Below are positions 1 through 9,556 of a stretch of DNA of 21,938 bases, in pieces. A model generated the notes under the pieces. It did not search any database. It was not told where the DNA came from and was given only the letters and a program-made list of their open reading frames with translations. Position 1 is the first letter of the stretch. Each line of letters begins with the position of its first letter. Source of the DNA: Welwitschia mirabilis. Lineage: Eukaryota > Gnetophyta > Gnetopsida > Welwitschiales. A program made the position numbers and the translations under genes. The stretch spans positions 131,431,625-131,453,562 of the forward strand of contig JBOZIK010000001.1 of the NCBI GenBank assembly GCA_051453625.1, given 5' to 3'.

Positions 1-67
1 ATTGAAGTTTTCACTCAAATAATTTAGCTTTTTTCCTTCCTTTTTTCTTTGGCTTTCTAATGTGCAG

Positions 68-85
68 ATTGCCTTGGAACTGTTT
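68..85 (+). CDS. possible 18-nt internal microexon of a host gene
   Basis: A pyrimidine-rich stretch ends in TGCAG at 63-67 and a consensus donor GTAAGT begins at 86, leaving an 18-nt segment (six codons, ATT GCC TTG GAA CTG TTT if read in phase 0). The next good acceptor is at 252-253, giving a 168-nt intron. The gene would enter from the left of the window. Only splice-site quality supports this; no protein family is recognised and there is no transcript evidence. Confidence 0.28.
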
Positions 86-253
86 GTAAGTGGGTTCAAT
101 TCATATTAAGTTTCTAACATCTGTCTACCCACCACTGTCGAATTCTGCTGGCATAGCCCACTACTACTGCCAATTGTTCACTAACCACATCTCTATCGAG
201 CTAAGGGAAGATTCCGATATTAAAAATTGACAAAGGAGTTCTTTTTCCCCCAG

Positions 254-390
254 GCTTTGCGAAAAAGATTTAATGATGCTAGCTAACTCTCCAAATTAGA
301 GAGAAAAAGTAGCTTCTCTGGCTGTCTTGTGTGTTGAGCTTTCCACAGTGCAAGGGAAGCATTTTGCTTCGGTAGTTTATAAACAATAAA
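254..390 (+). CDS. possible terminal exon and 3' UTR of a host gene
   Basis: A strong acceptor (polypyrimidine run then CCCCCAG, 246-253) precedes GCT TTG CGA AAA AGA, which stays open to a TAA at 284-286. Joined to the 18-nt segment at 68-85 it would encode a short C-terminus reading IALELF then ALRKRFNDAS. All three frames stop within about 50 bases, so if real this is a last exon. AATAAA at 385-390 is a plausible poly(A) signal. The product is not recognised. The alternative is chance splice-like signals in intergenic DNA. Confidence 0.28.
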
Positions 391-938
391 ATGAATCTAT
401 ATACTCAAAGAAAACATGGAAACCAGAAGGATAACCTATGAATTACAACCTTTGGTAACTATGAAATGTCATGTCTCTCACATCTGATGAGTCAAACCAG
501 GCAAAACTTGTCTGAGAAGTGATGCTGAAAACTTGTTTTTTATAGTTGGATATTACAAATTTCAAGATGCTTATATGTTTATTTGTGCTGGTTACATTTA
601 AGACATGCTACTGAAATGTTCTTAAAAGAACTGTCATAAATTTAGCATGTAAGGCAACATATGCCTTGAAGCAAATTGTTACAAATCTATGCTATCTTTC
701 ATTCGTAAGTTTTGCAAAATGGATCAAACTAAAAATACATTGGTATCATATTTTCTTATTAAATGATTCTTGAGGATGAACATTTTTCCAAACACATTTA
801 ATCTCATAAAACCAATCCCATGTTCATGGGAAAAGGCTACGATGATGATGGTGGTGATGGTGATGATTATGTTTAATGACTGGAATATGCATATGAGGAT
901 TTATGATGCTATATCGCATACCATAGTCTTGTAACTTT
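287..938. other. AT-rich stretch without a recognised gene
   Basis: After the possible 3' UTR nothing coding is visible. An imperfect trinucleotide tract of GAT/GGT units lies at about 840-868. The stretch ends at an assembly gap. Confidence 0.5.
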
Positions 939-1628
939 NNNNNNNNNNNNNNNNNNNNNNNNNNNNNNNNNNNNNNNNNNNNNNNNNNNNNNNNNNNNNN
1001 NNNNNNNNNNNNNNNNNNNNNNNNNNNNNNNNNNNNNNNNNNNNNNNNNNNNNNNNNNNNNNNNNNNNNNNNNNNNNNNNNNNNNNNNNNNNNNNNNNNN
1101 NNNNNNNNNNNNNNNNNNNNNNNNNNNNNNNNNNNNNNNNNNNNNNNNNNNNNNNNNNNNNNNNNNNNNNNNNNNNNNNNNNNNNNNNNNNNNNNNNNNN
1201 NNNNNNNNNNNNNNNNNNNNNNNNNNNNNNNNNNNNNNNNNNNNNNNNNNNNNNNNNNNNNNNNNNNNNNNNNNNNNNNNNNNNNNNNNNNNNNNNNNNN
1301 NNNNNNNNNNNNNNNNNNNNNNNNNNNNNNNNNNNNNNNNNNNNNNNNNNNNNNNNNNNNNNNNNNNNNNNNNNNNNNNNNNNNNNNNNNNNNNNNNNNN
1401 NNNNNNNNNNNNNNNNNNNNNNNNNNNNNNNNNNNNNNNNNNNNNNNNNNNNNNNNNNNNNNNNNNNNNNNNNNNNNNNNNNNNNNNNNNNNNNNNNNNN
1501 NNNNNNNNNNNNNNNNNNNNNNNNNNNNNNNNNNNNNNNNNNNNNNNNNNNNNNNNNNNNNNNNNNNNNNNNNNNNNNNNNNNNNNNNNNNNNNNNNNNN
1601 NNNNNNNNNNNNNNNNNNNNNNNNNNNN
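939..1628. other. assembly gap (690 N)
   Basis: A run of N. Any reading frame across it is meaningless. The right edge meets GC-rich repetitive sequence, which may be why the assembly broke. Confidence 0.99.
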
Positions 1629-1792
1629 CTGCAAAAGACGTTTTTTCTGTCCCGGGTCGGCCAACGCGAGACTGTGGGCGACTACTCGCCGCTTGTCTGA
1701 GCGGCGATTAGTTGCTGCTTATTGTAAAACTGACCCTTTCACGTGTGACTTCCCTTAAAACTGACCCTTTTCGGTGTGGCCGTGATAGCACA
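1629..1792. repeat. GC-rich patch with stem-loop and short direct repeat
   Basis: This is much more GC-rich than its surroundings. It holds an inverted repeat: ACTACTCGCCGCT (1681-1693) pairs with AGCGGCGATTAGT (1700-1712), 12 of 13 bases, with a 6-base loop. It is followed by two copies of AAAACTGACCCTTT about 31 bp apart (near 1726 and 1757). The first copy is followed by CACGTG. It looks like the end of an unidentified repeat element whose body lies in the adjoining gap. Confidence 0.6.
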
Positions 1793-1892
1793 GATTTTGG
1801 CATGAACAGATGACAAAAAAGGAGGAGACTTTGGCACGAATAGACGAAGATTCAGATGAGACTTCAGCACAAACAGATGAAGAAACACATTT
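1793..1892 (+). repeat. three degenerate 33-34 bp tandem units
   Basis: Units begin at 1793 (GATTTTGGCATGAACAGATG), 1827 (GACTTTGGCACGAATAGACG) and 1860 (GACTTCAGCACAAACAGATG). The period is 34 then 33 bases, and each unit shares GAYTTYRGCAYRAAYAGAYGA. Confidence 0.6.
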
Positions 1893-3533
1893 GATACTGA
1901 GTTCATGTGTGTGAGTTACAGTATGAGAGTTTGAATGTTGGTTTCATTTTTCAGTGACTTGTTTATGGAGGTGTCTGTATGATCAACTGCAAAAATAAGT
2001 TTCAAATGTCAAAATGAATGGGAAAGTAAAAGATATGATTTGTATGAGATGCTATTCTCTCATGTTTGACATTTTTCTCCTAGCTTAGTTTGATTGATGC
2101 ATGTTGATTTTAATGATCATTTATTTAGATTGCTTCCTNNNNNNNNNNNNNNNNNNNNNNNNNNNNNNNNNNNNNNNNNNNNNNNNNNNNNNNNNNNNNN
2201 NNNNNNNNNNNNNNNNNNNNNNNNNNNNNNNNNNNNNNATAATGTCTGCAACCTTTTCAAATGTTATTCGAATGCCTCATGTGTTCACATAAAAAACTAT
2301 TTCATCTAATAAGCTTTAGTTATTATTATTCTGTTTCCTTTGCCTGTAACATGACAATAATTTTGAATCAACAAGTTTTCATACATAACTACACATTTCC
2401 ATGGTTTTGGTTTTCATAATCTTTTTCAACATTACAAATCATAAACTGTCCTTTATAAAAATGTCTAAATATAAACATTCAATTTCAGGTAGAAATTTGG
2501 AAATATGTCAAAAACAGCTTATAAAATATCTTCTCTCTTTCCTTGATAAAGTTCTACTGGCTCTATAGTGGCCAGTTCACTTGCATACCAATGGGTGTGA
2601 TAGCCTTCCCCAATAGTGATAGCATAGAATGTAAATCTTTCTTGTTTCCAGATCTTCACTTTGCTCCCTATAAACTATCAATCTACCGCTAGCTTTTCAG
2701 ATTAACGTTGTCTCCACCTTCTGTGCATAGCAAACTGGTAAATTACTCAGGCTCTGATGTCTTAGACACAGATTAAGCAGGGAGTTCACCCTCTGGAATG
2801 TATCAGAAGAAGATACTTGGCACTTATCAGAACAAGCTTCTTCATTGCCAACCTCAACAGAACATTTAAGTATTCTACTGAATCTTAGATGCCTACTGTT
2901 TGAAAGTGTAGAGAAACGATAACAAGAAAGCAATATTTTTGATAGAATACCCTTATTTTCTTTCTCATGTATGTCATTTATAGCAAGATTGTTGCCAATG
3001 AGTTAGGCCTTAAATCATGTGAATGAAAAAGTTTAACCAGCAGTTCTTTGGTTTGTGATTTGTAAAATATCTGGTATGATAAAAGATTTGAATGTGAAGC
3101 CCATCAGATTTCTCCTTGCAGTGGGATGCTATTATCCTGTCCCCATAGAGATGTTTCCTTCCTGAAGAGTAGTTGAAGTTTAGCGTTACTAATGTAAATT
3201 ATAATTGTTGGGATTATGAAAACATGGGAGCTTATAGCACCTATTTTCCATCAGATCTCTAATCTCTTTAGATGTATAAAACACCTATTTTCCCTTCTAT
3301 CAATATTTGAAAATCAAAATTTCCATTATTTCAGTTCTCTATGATAATTTTTCTGATTACCTTCCTGCTTCATGGGAAACAAAAAAGTGTGCATTTTAAA
3401 CCCTGTATGAGATAGTGGCATAGTAGGTCTCAAGGAAGACAAGTTCTGCTTTGCATTGTGCATTGGATCCACTTCACACCCACATTAGCTTGATCTTTTC
3501 ACGCAGCTTTAGTCATATTTTTTAATTCTCTTT
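1893..3533. other. AT-rich non-coding DNA with a 100-N gap
   Basis: No supported gene. The gap at 2139-2238 is exactly 100 N, the usual placeholder for unknown size. Short open frames here (for example minus 2697-2933) show no family resemblance and no splice context. Confidence 0.6.
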
Positions 3534-3715
3534 GGAGGATTTGGTCAGCTATGCATAGCATTGGTTGTCAATATATTTGATTTGGACTATGGAGATGCAT
3601 GCTTTGCTCATAATTTTTATCCTTAGTGGGGGATTTGGTTAACTACGCATAGCATTGCGTGTCAGTATCTTTGATTTTGAGTATGGATATGTGTGTTTTC
3701 TCAATGTTCTACCCT
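3534..3715 (+). repeat. 94-bp tandem duplication, two copies
   Basis: GGAGGATTTGGTCAGCTATG at 3534 is repeated as GGGGGATTTGGTTAACTACG at 3628. The similarity runs on for about 80 bases through GCATAGCATTG and TTTGATTT, at roughly 80% identity by eye. It is a diverged, old tandem duplication with no coding content seen. Confidence 0.75.
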
Positions 3716-4202
3716 CACATTTGGCATTTTTCTCAGAAATTGAGCCTGTTTTCCACAAGGGTTATCATTCCTCTTTGTCCATTCATCTAAAATTCTGAAA
3801 CAAGGTCAAATACATAATTTAATTCAACATATTCATATGTCAGCCTTTGAATAAGTTTGCAACACCTAATATCAGAGAGAATTTTTTTGTCCCAATCAAA
3901 CTCATTACAACATTTTCTGCCAAAAACATAATGCAGATCCTTCATTTACTTGCATCATAATTTCCTTTTGGATGTGATCATAGTGGGTCACATAGAGGAA
4001 AACTTTAGATGCCTACATTGCAATGTACTGAAAAGTTACAGCTGCCTGAAGGACCATTACTTTTTATAAATGAAAATTTGGAATATGAATATTAGGCATC
4101 AATTTCACATTAGTAAAGTCTTACACACATCCAAAACGTGATCACTAATATCTTACATTGTTGAAATTAAAGAAAAATGATTTTTTTAATGCTTTTTTTA
4201 AT

Positions 4203-4272
4203 GCTGACTTTTTGGCTGACTAGTCTACGACTGGACAACCTGACTCTTTTTTTGAGATTGCCAACCTTTTTA
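4203..4272 (+). repeat. dispersed repeat, copy C (related to 13976-14110 and 15215-15310)
   Basis: The segment GACTTTTTGGCTGACTAGTC, then TACGACTGGACAACCTGACT, matches 15235-15275 in the same order and orientation at roughly three bases in four. The family is unidentified; it may be an end of a non-autonomous transposon. Confidence 0.5.
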
Positions 4273-4680
4273 CTTTGTCAATTATTTAATCAGTGAGTAT
4301 AACTTCCCACTTCTTTTTTCAACCAAATCAGAGCAGCCATAAAGTCACTGAACAGGTATTCTCAAACTTTTGTAGAGGCCTCCAGGCCTATACATAATTT
4401 ACTGTGAACCAGTTCTAGATTTATCCTTACATTTTACAAAGAAATTGTGGCATCATGCTTCACACATTTATTGCTAGACGTATCGACTTGAACAGAAGAG
4501 TAAAGATTAATTATGTTTTGGTATTTTTATAATTTGCTTTAGTTCCTACCTTTATCCACAATGTAAAGGAGATTTGATATCTAGAAGATTAGCAATGTCT
4601 ATTTGACTGAGATGATGCTGTTTAAACTAGTTTTGTCTTATATTTAAGGATTGGTGTTTCACAAGTATTTTGTTTGGCAG

Positions 4681-4782
4681 AGGCTACAAGATATGCCCCT
4701 TCTACTTCGTCGGCTGTTGAGAGAATTGATGGATCCTCAAAGGGCTCTTCCTCTTGTAATCAGAGCAAGGGTCATGATCTCT
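4681..4782 (+). CDS. possible 102-nt in-frame internal exon, serine-rich
   Basis: The acceptor TTTGTTTGGCAG ends at 4680 and a donor GTATGT starts at 4783. The 102 nt between them are a multiple of three and open in the frame AG-GCT-ACA-AGA. They encode a 34-residue Ser-rich segment containing RYAPSTSSAVERIDG and SSSCNQSKG. GC content is above that of the flanks. The exon is symmetric and could be skipped or included without a frame change. I do not recognise the protein and see no partner exon nearby. It may be an exon of a gene with long introns, or a coding relic. Confidence 0.4.
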
Positions 4783-7700
4783 GTATGTTTACATTCTACT
4801 ATCCATGTGTTCAATTGTGCTTTGCTCTGCTTAAACTATGTAGCACACATTTATCTCAAGTAACTTCTTTCTACACTATCATTTAATACATTCCATGTAA
4901 CATGAACAAATAATTAAATGAATGCACAACAGTTGGAACATAACCAGTAACTTCCTCGTAATGGTGTTATTGAATAGTTGAGTCTGTCTTATGATCTCTG
5001 TAAATGACGCCTTTGTATTTTCTTATTAAAGTAGTTAGAGAAGGCATTAATATAGTAGGGAAATGGAGAATCTTGGCAACTACACTTCACAAATTGACAG
5101 TTGTAGAATTTGACTGTGTGACAAAAAAGTTAGGATGTTTCTTTTCTTTGTGATTTTAGGAGACCCAATTAATCCACTAGACGTTTTTTTAAACATCATA
5201 ATCCATTAAGATGATTGATATTGGTTTAACAACATCTAATATATTTGATGATGAATGTTTTAATTTCTTTACCAGCTTTTTGTCTTGCTATAACCCCTAT
5301 TTTAAGGGATCGTATTTTCTGTAGTACGAGCTCTACTTTATGTAAGAATCCAAAGCATGCCACAATTCTGGTGTGAAATATAGCCTGGATTCATTTTATT
5401 TATCATCACCACCATTGTAATGTAGTGATGCTCACAAGATAGTGTTATGGTTTTTGTTATTCTGTTTGATTTTATTCCCTTCACTTGTGGCAATCTTCAT
5501 CTTCTGAGAATTTAATTCTAAGCATTTTATAAAATTACAATTTGAATATTCATTCCAAGGGCTAAGGAGCATTCAAAACATTTGTTATTACATTGACTCT
5601 TGGTTGGCATTCCCCAAACCAAATTAACAAATTTCAGGATTGGTTCATATATCTTGTAATTCTTGATTTTGATAGCTCCCTATTTGTCATGTTTGATTTG
5701 ATTTTATTATGTTTCTACAACTAATTTGTTTTAGGATTTTGATTTGTAAGGTTTTGTTTTAATTTTTTCCTTTCTGGCCAGAGTGCATATGTTGGGGAGT
5801 TGGGGCCTGTCTTCTTTTTTCCTTTTTTGATTTATTTTACTTTTATTTTTTCTTCTGTTTTTCAATAACATAAACCTCGGATTAATAATGGGCTGGCAGA
5901 CATGAAGAAATGAGCCATTACAAGAAGGCTACAATTTTCCTGAACTGGGATGGTCATTCAATCTCACGAAGTATCCAAATAGTTCTTTCCAGCATTTGGC
6001 TAATGCATGAACATAACTAAGACTGCAGCAGAAGAAAGAAAACTGTATCTACCAATATAGCACACTGACATTAAAGCAAACAACTAAGCTAGTTCCAGAA
6101 TTATCTCAAATGATTTAGTGCTACTAAAACAAGATGCATCAAATTGAAAAGATAAAACTTTAGGACTACTTCTTGGTGGTGGATTTTTTTAACATTTTCT
6201 TCTGCAATTTCTTTGCTGAAGGGGCTGGAGAGATTGGTTGTTTCCCTCCTGGGCATGTTCTGACTAGTTCATGCTCCGTGGGACCTTTTTGAAATCATAG
6301 TTTCATGCAGTTAGGAATCATGATTTGATTTTGACATGTCCCATTTAATCGAGATGGTAATTCTGGACAATGTGCCGTGAAAGTAGTTCCACAGCCTTAG
6401 AATTCTAGTGGCAATGGGGTGCAAAAACCACATTATAAAAATGAATAAACCCTTTTTCTTCTCCTTTTTTTGGTGCATCCTTGTTGCTCAAGATTTAGGA
6501 GAGGACTCAATATCAACCATCATAAGGCACACTGAACACAGTTTCAATTGAAAATCAATTCAAAACTATAAGCTTTGATTGTATGAATTCACTTGTTTCA
6601 GCTTTTGCTACTTATTTTAATTGTGATATGTTTCAAGGCATTTCACAAGTATACCAAAGGGGGTCTTAGAAATCATTTTGTTCCTTGTATTTTTATTTGA
6701 TTCTTAGAACCATCAACCAGGTTCAAATCCCTAGCCAGAGCAAGAGGACATTGGTGATAGTCATGAAACATTGATCGACATCTTTTCACTATCATGCCAT
6801 GCATTCCTAGCATTAGGAAACACATTTCTTTAGCCAAATCTAGACATGAGCATAACCTTTATCTATAAATATGGATACACTTGAGACATAATTCATACAA
6901 GAGCAGATGGAGATAAAAGGAAGAATCAAGAGCAATTAATAAAGCCAAGCTTTGATGCTTATGAGAAGAGACTGGATGGCACTCCATATGTTATAGAAGT
7001 TTTAACCATCACCATCCTTCTTTTTAAGGGTTTTGATTGTTATGTTGCTCTTTCGTTTTTTTAATCATTTACTGAGATCACATACACTTGTGTACTTTTG
7101 TAATAAACAACTAAAGATTTTGAACTACTTACAAATATATTTTATTGCTTTGATTTTGAACTTTGTTTTGTGTGCATCAAATTTGTGTTTTTAGCTTATG
7201 CACTCATGGGAAATGATTGTTACTTACTGAACTATGTCATCCATCTAAACTATCTTACGATGTCTTAATCGTTATGCTAGTATTTCAGCATGAAGTAATT
7301 GTCATTGACATCTGTAATCCTTGATTTGATATCAGTATATGTGCCTAAAATGCGTAGGTTAAGAATTTGGTTCAAATTAGGACACTAACATCCTTTTGAA
7401 TTGCCCAGATCGGGAAATCAACAAAAAATCAAGTACATGGTTTTAAAAAAAGAGGAATACATGTGTAAAAATAGGAAAATGATTTTTAAGAATTCCAATT
7501 CAATTCTTAGATACTTCTGTATGCTAGGAAGCATGCAGAAGAGTATAATATGGGTTGTATTATTGGCAGAAAGACATGTTCCTGTTACTTTTCGACAGAA
7601 ATTGTGGTTCCACATTGTTGGGCATCAAATTAGTTCACTAAAATTTAAAACCTTGAGGCCAGCGAGCTAGAATCATACTAAACTTGAAATAGATCTTTTG

Positions 7701-8190
7701 TAAGGGAGAAAAGCAATACTAAACTTGAAATAAAACATTCATGAGGAAGCAAAACACTAGAGAAATGAAATTAATTTGACTATCTGTAGTTTTTTAAAGT
7801 CAATAGTGAAAATGAAATTCCTTCTGATAGTTGAGTTGTGAATAAAACATGCTTTAAATCATTTTCTTTTGGATTTGTCCACTTCTTGACTGACCATTAA
7901 TTTCCAATTTTTAGAGCTTTGCTACAATGAAATACCTTATAGAAAAATGAATATAGAAATCTATCCTTGATGGCTGATCATCCAAATATTTGCTAAAGTA
8001 CAACTTTGAATCATAGAAAATTACAACCAATTATAGGGGACGTGGGTCGTCAACATATAGATTGGGACCAACTGGGCCTAGATAGGCATTTCATAATGGA
8101 AGTAGTTTAAGGAGGTAAAAATTGGAAACCATACTTGAACTTGTGACTGTTGCTACTTTCATGGATTGTGATGAATTTCCTATATGTATA
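4783..8190. other. long AT-rich stretch without a supported gene
   Basis: No recognisable protein domain on either strand. A TATA-like CTATAAATA occurs near 6866 and a TAATAAA near 7101. A short lysine-rich minus-strand frame ends at about 6168. None of these is enough to call a gene. The DNA could be intronic, since it follows a good donor site at 4783. Confidence 0.5.
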
Positions 8191-8199
8191 TGCTTAGCC

Positions 8200-8542
8200 C
8201 TTGGGACTGGCCCTAACCATTATCACTTAGGTGGGCAATCCGTCTTAAAATGCTGCTTGTCTGATAAGTATCCTTGCTGCTCGAACCAGCTTCTTATAAG
8301 TTAGGTTGCAATGCAACGTGAGTTGCTCGCACGCCCTTTCATTTCACCTTGCTTTTGTCTTCTTTGAACATTTCATCACAATCGTGTGATATGCTTGCTG
8401 CCTTCTCTAGAGTGTTTAGGTGGTTGCATCTTCCTATGAATAGACTGGTTGAGCCCTTTAATGCATTTGATGACCTTCTTGATCTTTCATTTGCATTGAA
8501 GCCTTGAAGCTAGTGCAAGTGTTCTACACAGGTTATAGTAAG
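8200..8542 (-). pseudogene. downstream half of an older retrotransposon gag, split by the copia insertion
   Basis: On the minus strand the frame arriving from 18717 continues here after one target-site copy: AAG CCT TAC TAT AAC reads KPYYN. Further on, one frame contains IKGLNQSIHRKM and another TLEKAASISHDCDEMFKE. These resemble the conserved part of retroelement Gag that precedes the zinc knuckle. At 8252-8235 the frame reads HFKTDCP, the H-x4-C half of a CCHC knuckle; the two upstream cysteines are gone. Frameshifts and stops are numerous. The order Gag core then knuckle, on the same strand as the other half at 18717-19372, supports one interrupted ORF, probably Ty3/gypsy-like. The lineage is not certain. 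Confidence 0.5.
8538..8542 (+). repeat. left target-site duplication, GTAAG
   Basis: Five bases directly before the LTR TG end. The partner at 18717-18721 is ATAAG, a 4 of 5 match with one transition. Copia integrases make 5-bp duplications, so this fits an aged insertion. Confidence 0.6.
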
Positions 8543-8990
8543 TGTTAGGATCATGAGACATAGGGTCTTTTGCAATTTAAGAATTAAAACCAAATTATGA
8601 ACAACAATTAAATTTCTAATTACTAGAATGAAAAATACAAAGGAAAGATTAAATAGACACCAGATAATTTATAGTAGTTCGATAACTTTGCCTACTCTAC
8701 TCTCAAGGGGCAGCCATTGCTATCAGTCTTCTGATTCCCTTAGAGTCCAAGTAAAAGATATGGCACCCTTTTCATAAGAGATTTACAATCAAAACAACTG
8801 CTAAGCCCAGTGAGCTTCTTACACACAAGATATTGCAAGGGTCTGATGGAATGGTGCCTATCAGTGCACAGTTCATCAGCAATTTAATCACAGCTATGAT
8901 GATCAGAGGTAAGTATAGAAAGCTTGTTTATAAAGTACAGTTTAGTTCACTATCTTTCAAAAAGTCACAGTATTAGTTTGCATTACATGG

Positions 8991-9000
8991 CTATTTATAT
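8991..9000 (-). promoter_or_regulatory. TATA box of the 3' LTR
   Basis: Minus strand ATATAAATAG, a near-perfect plant TATA box about 540 bp into the LTR. The other LTR has the equivalent CTATAAATAG at 18174-18165. Transcription would be expected to start about 30 bp downstream, near 8960. Confidence 0.65.
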
Positions 9001-9153
9001 TTTTGAAACAAATTGGCTATTGTATTCAGCCATGACTGCCATGCAGCCTAAGCAGGTGTGCCAAAGGAGCAATTAAATGACCGTTCTAGGCCTTGAACTG
9101 GGTGATTTGAAGAGAGTCTGGTCTGTGATCTGTGCCAAATGTTCTATCTACTT

Positions 9154-9370
9154 GAATGTCCCAAAGTGTCATCTTGAACATCCTGGCTCCTGATCAGTCT
9201 TTTCAAAAAAATGTCAAGACATCCTAGTTCAAAAAGTTGGACGTCCCCACTTCTCAGCTACTAGAGGATCTGGACATCCCGGTTCACAAATCTGGATGTC
9301 CCACGATGTATCCACTATTCTTTCATTTTTGTTCAGATGCAGACGTCCCAGTGAGAAGGAACGGATGTCC
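9154..9370 (-). promoter_or_regulatory. array of eight GGACGTCC-type boxes in four pairs (U3)
   Basis: Boxes start at 9154, 9176, 9217, 9239, 9272, 9294, 9341 and 9363. Each pair is 22 bp apart (start to start); gaps between pairs are 33-47 bp. Box 9239 is a perfect GGACGTCC palindrome. The others differ mostly by CG to TG or CA, or by the first base. The array is 155-380 bp upstream of the TATA box. An ACGT core is a typical bZIP contact, so an enhancer role is plausible but inferred. Confidence 0.6.
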
Positions 9371-9542
9371 CAACACGTATTTAGTGAAGAATTGTGAGAC
9401 TCCCGCTAAAGCTTGTTAGGATCATCCACTGGTAGTTCAAGTTAATTCCTTTGTTAGTCTGGACGGCCATCTCGTTTTGAGCAATTTCCCTGATCTTGTT
9501 TAGAGGTCATCATTGAAACTTCACCTTTAATTTTCTTTAACA

Positions 9543-9556
9543 ATCTTCCCCTTTCC
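9543..9556 (-). other. polypurine tract
   Basis: Minus strand GGAAAGGGGAAGAT sits directly against the TG start of the 3' LTR. This is the plus-strand DNA priming site. The upstream sequence ATGTTGCCATCATT is like the leader usually seen before the tract in this kind of element. Confidence 0.9.

Larger units (their letters stand above)
8543..9542 (-). repeat. 3' LTR of the copia element
   Basis: 1000 bp, starting (minus strand) TGTTAAAG and ending GATCCTAACA. It pairs with 17802-18716. Compared with that copy it lacks about 20 bp of the CACCC...GGGTG hairpin near its end and has about 95 extra bp around 8575-8680. The segment 8765-8900 is well conserved between the two. It carries a TATA box (9000-8991) and an array of palindromic boxes (9370-9154). 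Confidence 0.92.

Noticed and set aside
909-1664. Long open frame on the minus strand
   Set aside because: Nearly all of it is N. The same holds for frames across 2139-2238, 14865-15119 and 20090-21006.
2697-2933. Minus-strand open frame of 78 codons
   Set aside because: No family resemblance, no promoter or splice context, and length expected by chance in this much DNA.
6720-6730. GGTTCAAATCC, a tRNA or SINE B-box match
   Set aside because: No A box at the right distance upstream and no cloverleaf; a lone 11-base match is expected by chance.
6862-7107. TATA-like CTATAAATA followed by a TAATAAA, as if a short transcription unit or LTR
   Set aside because: No open frame beyond a few codons, no terminal repeat partner and no TG/CA ends could be found.
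7401-7670. Plus-strand open frame of 89 codons
   Set aside because: No recognisable domain, overlapping open frame on the other strand, and AT-driven composition.
9154-9370. Regularly spaced short repeats that could suggest a CRISPR array
   Set aside because: Plant nuclear DNA, 8-bp boxes only, spacing alternating between 22 and 33-47 bp, and position inside an LTR promoter.
9237-9419. Open frame whose product resembles that of 18348-18590, as if two paralogous small genes
   Set aside because: Both lie in the two LTRs of one element, antisense to it; the similarity is LTR identity. The shared residues come from the box array.
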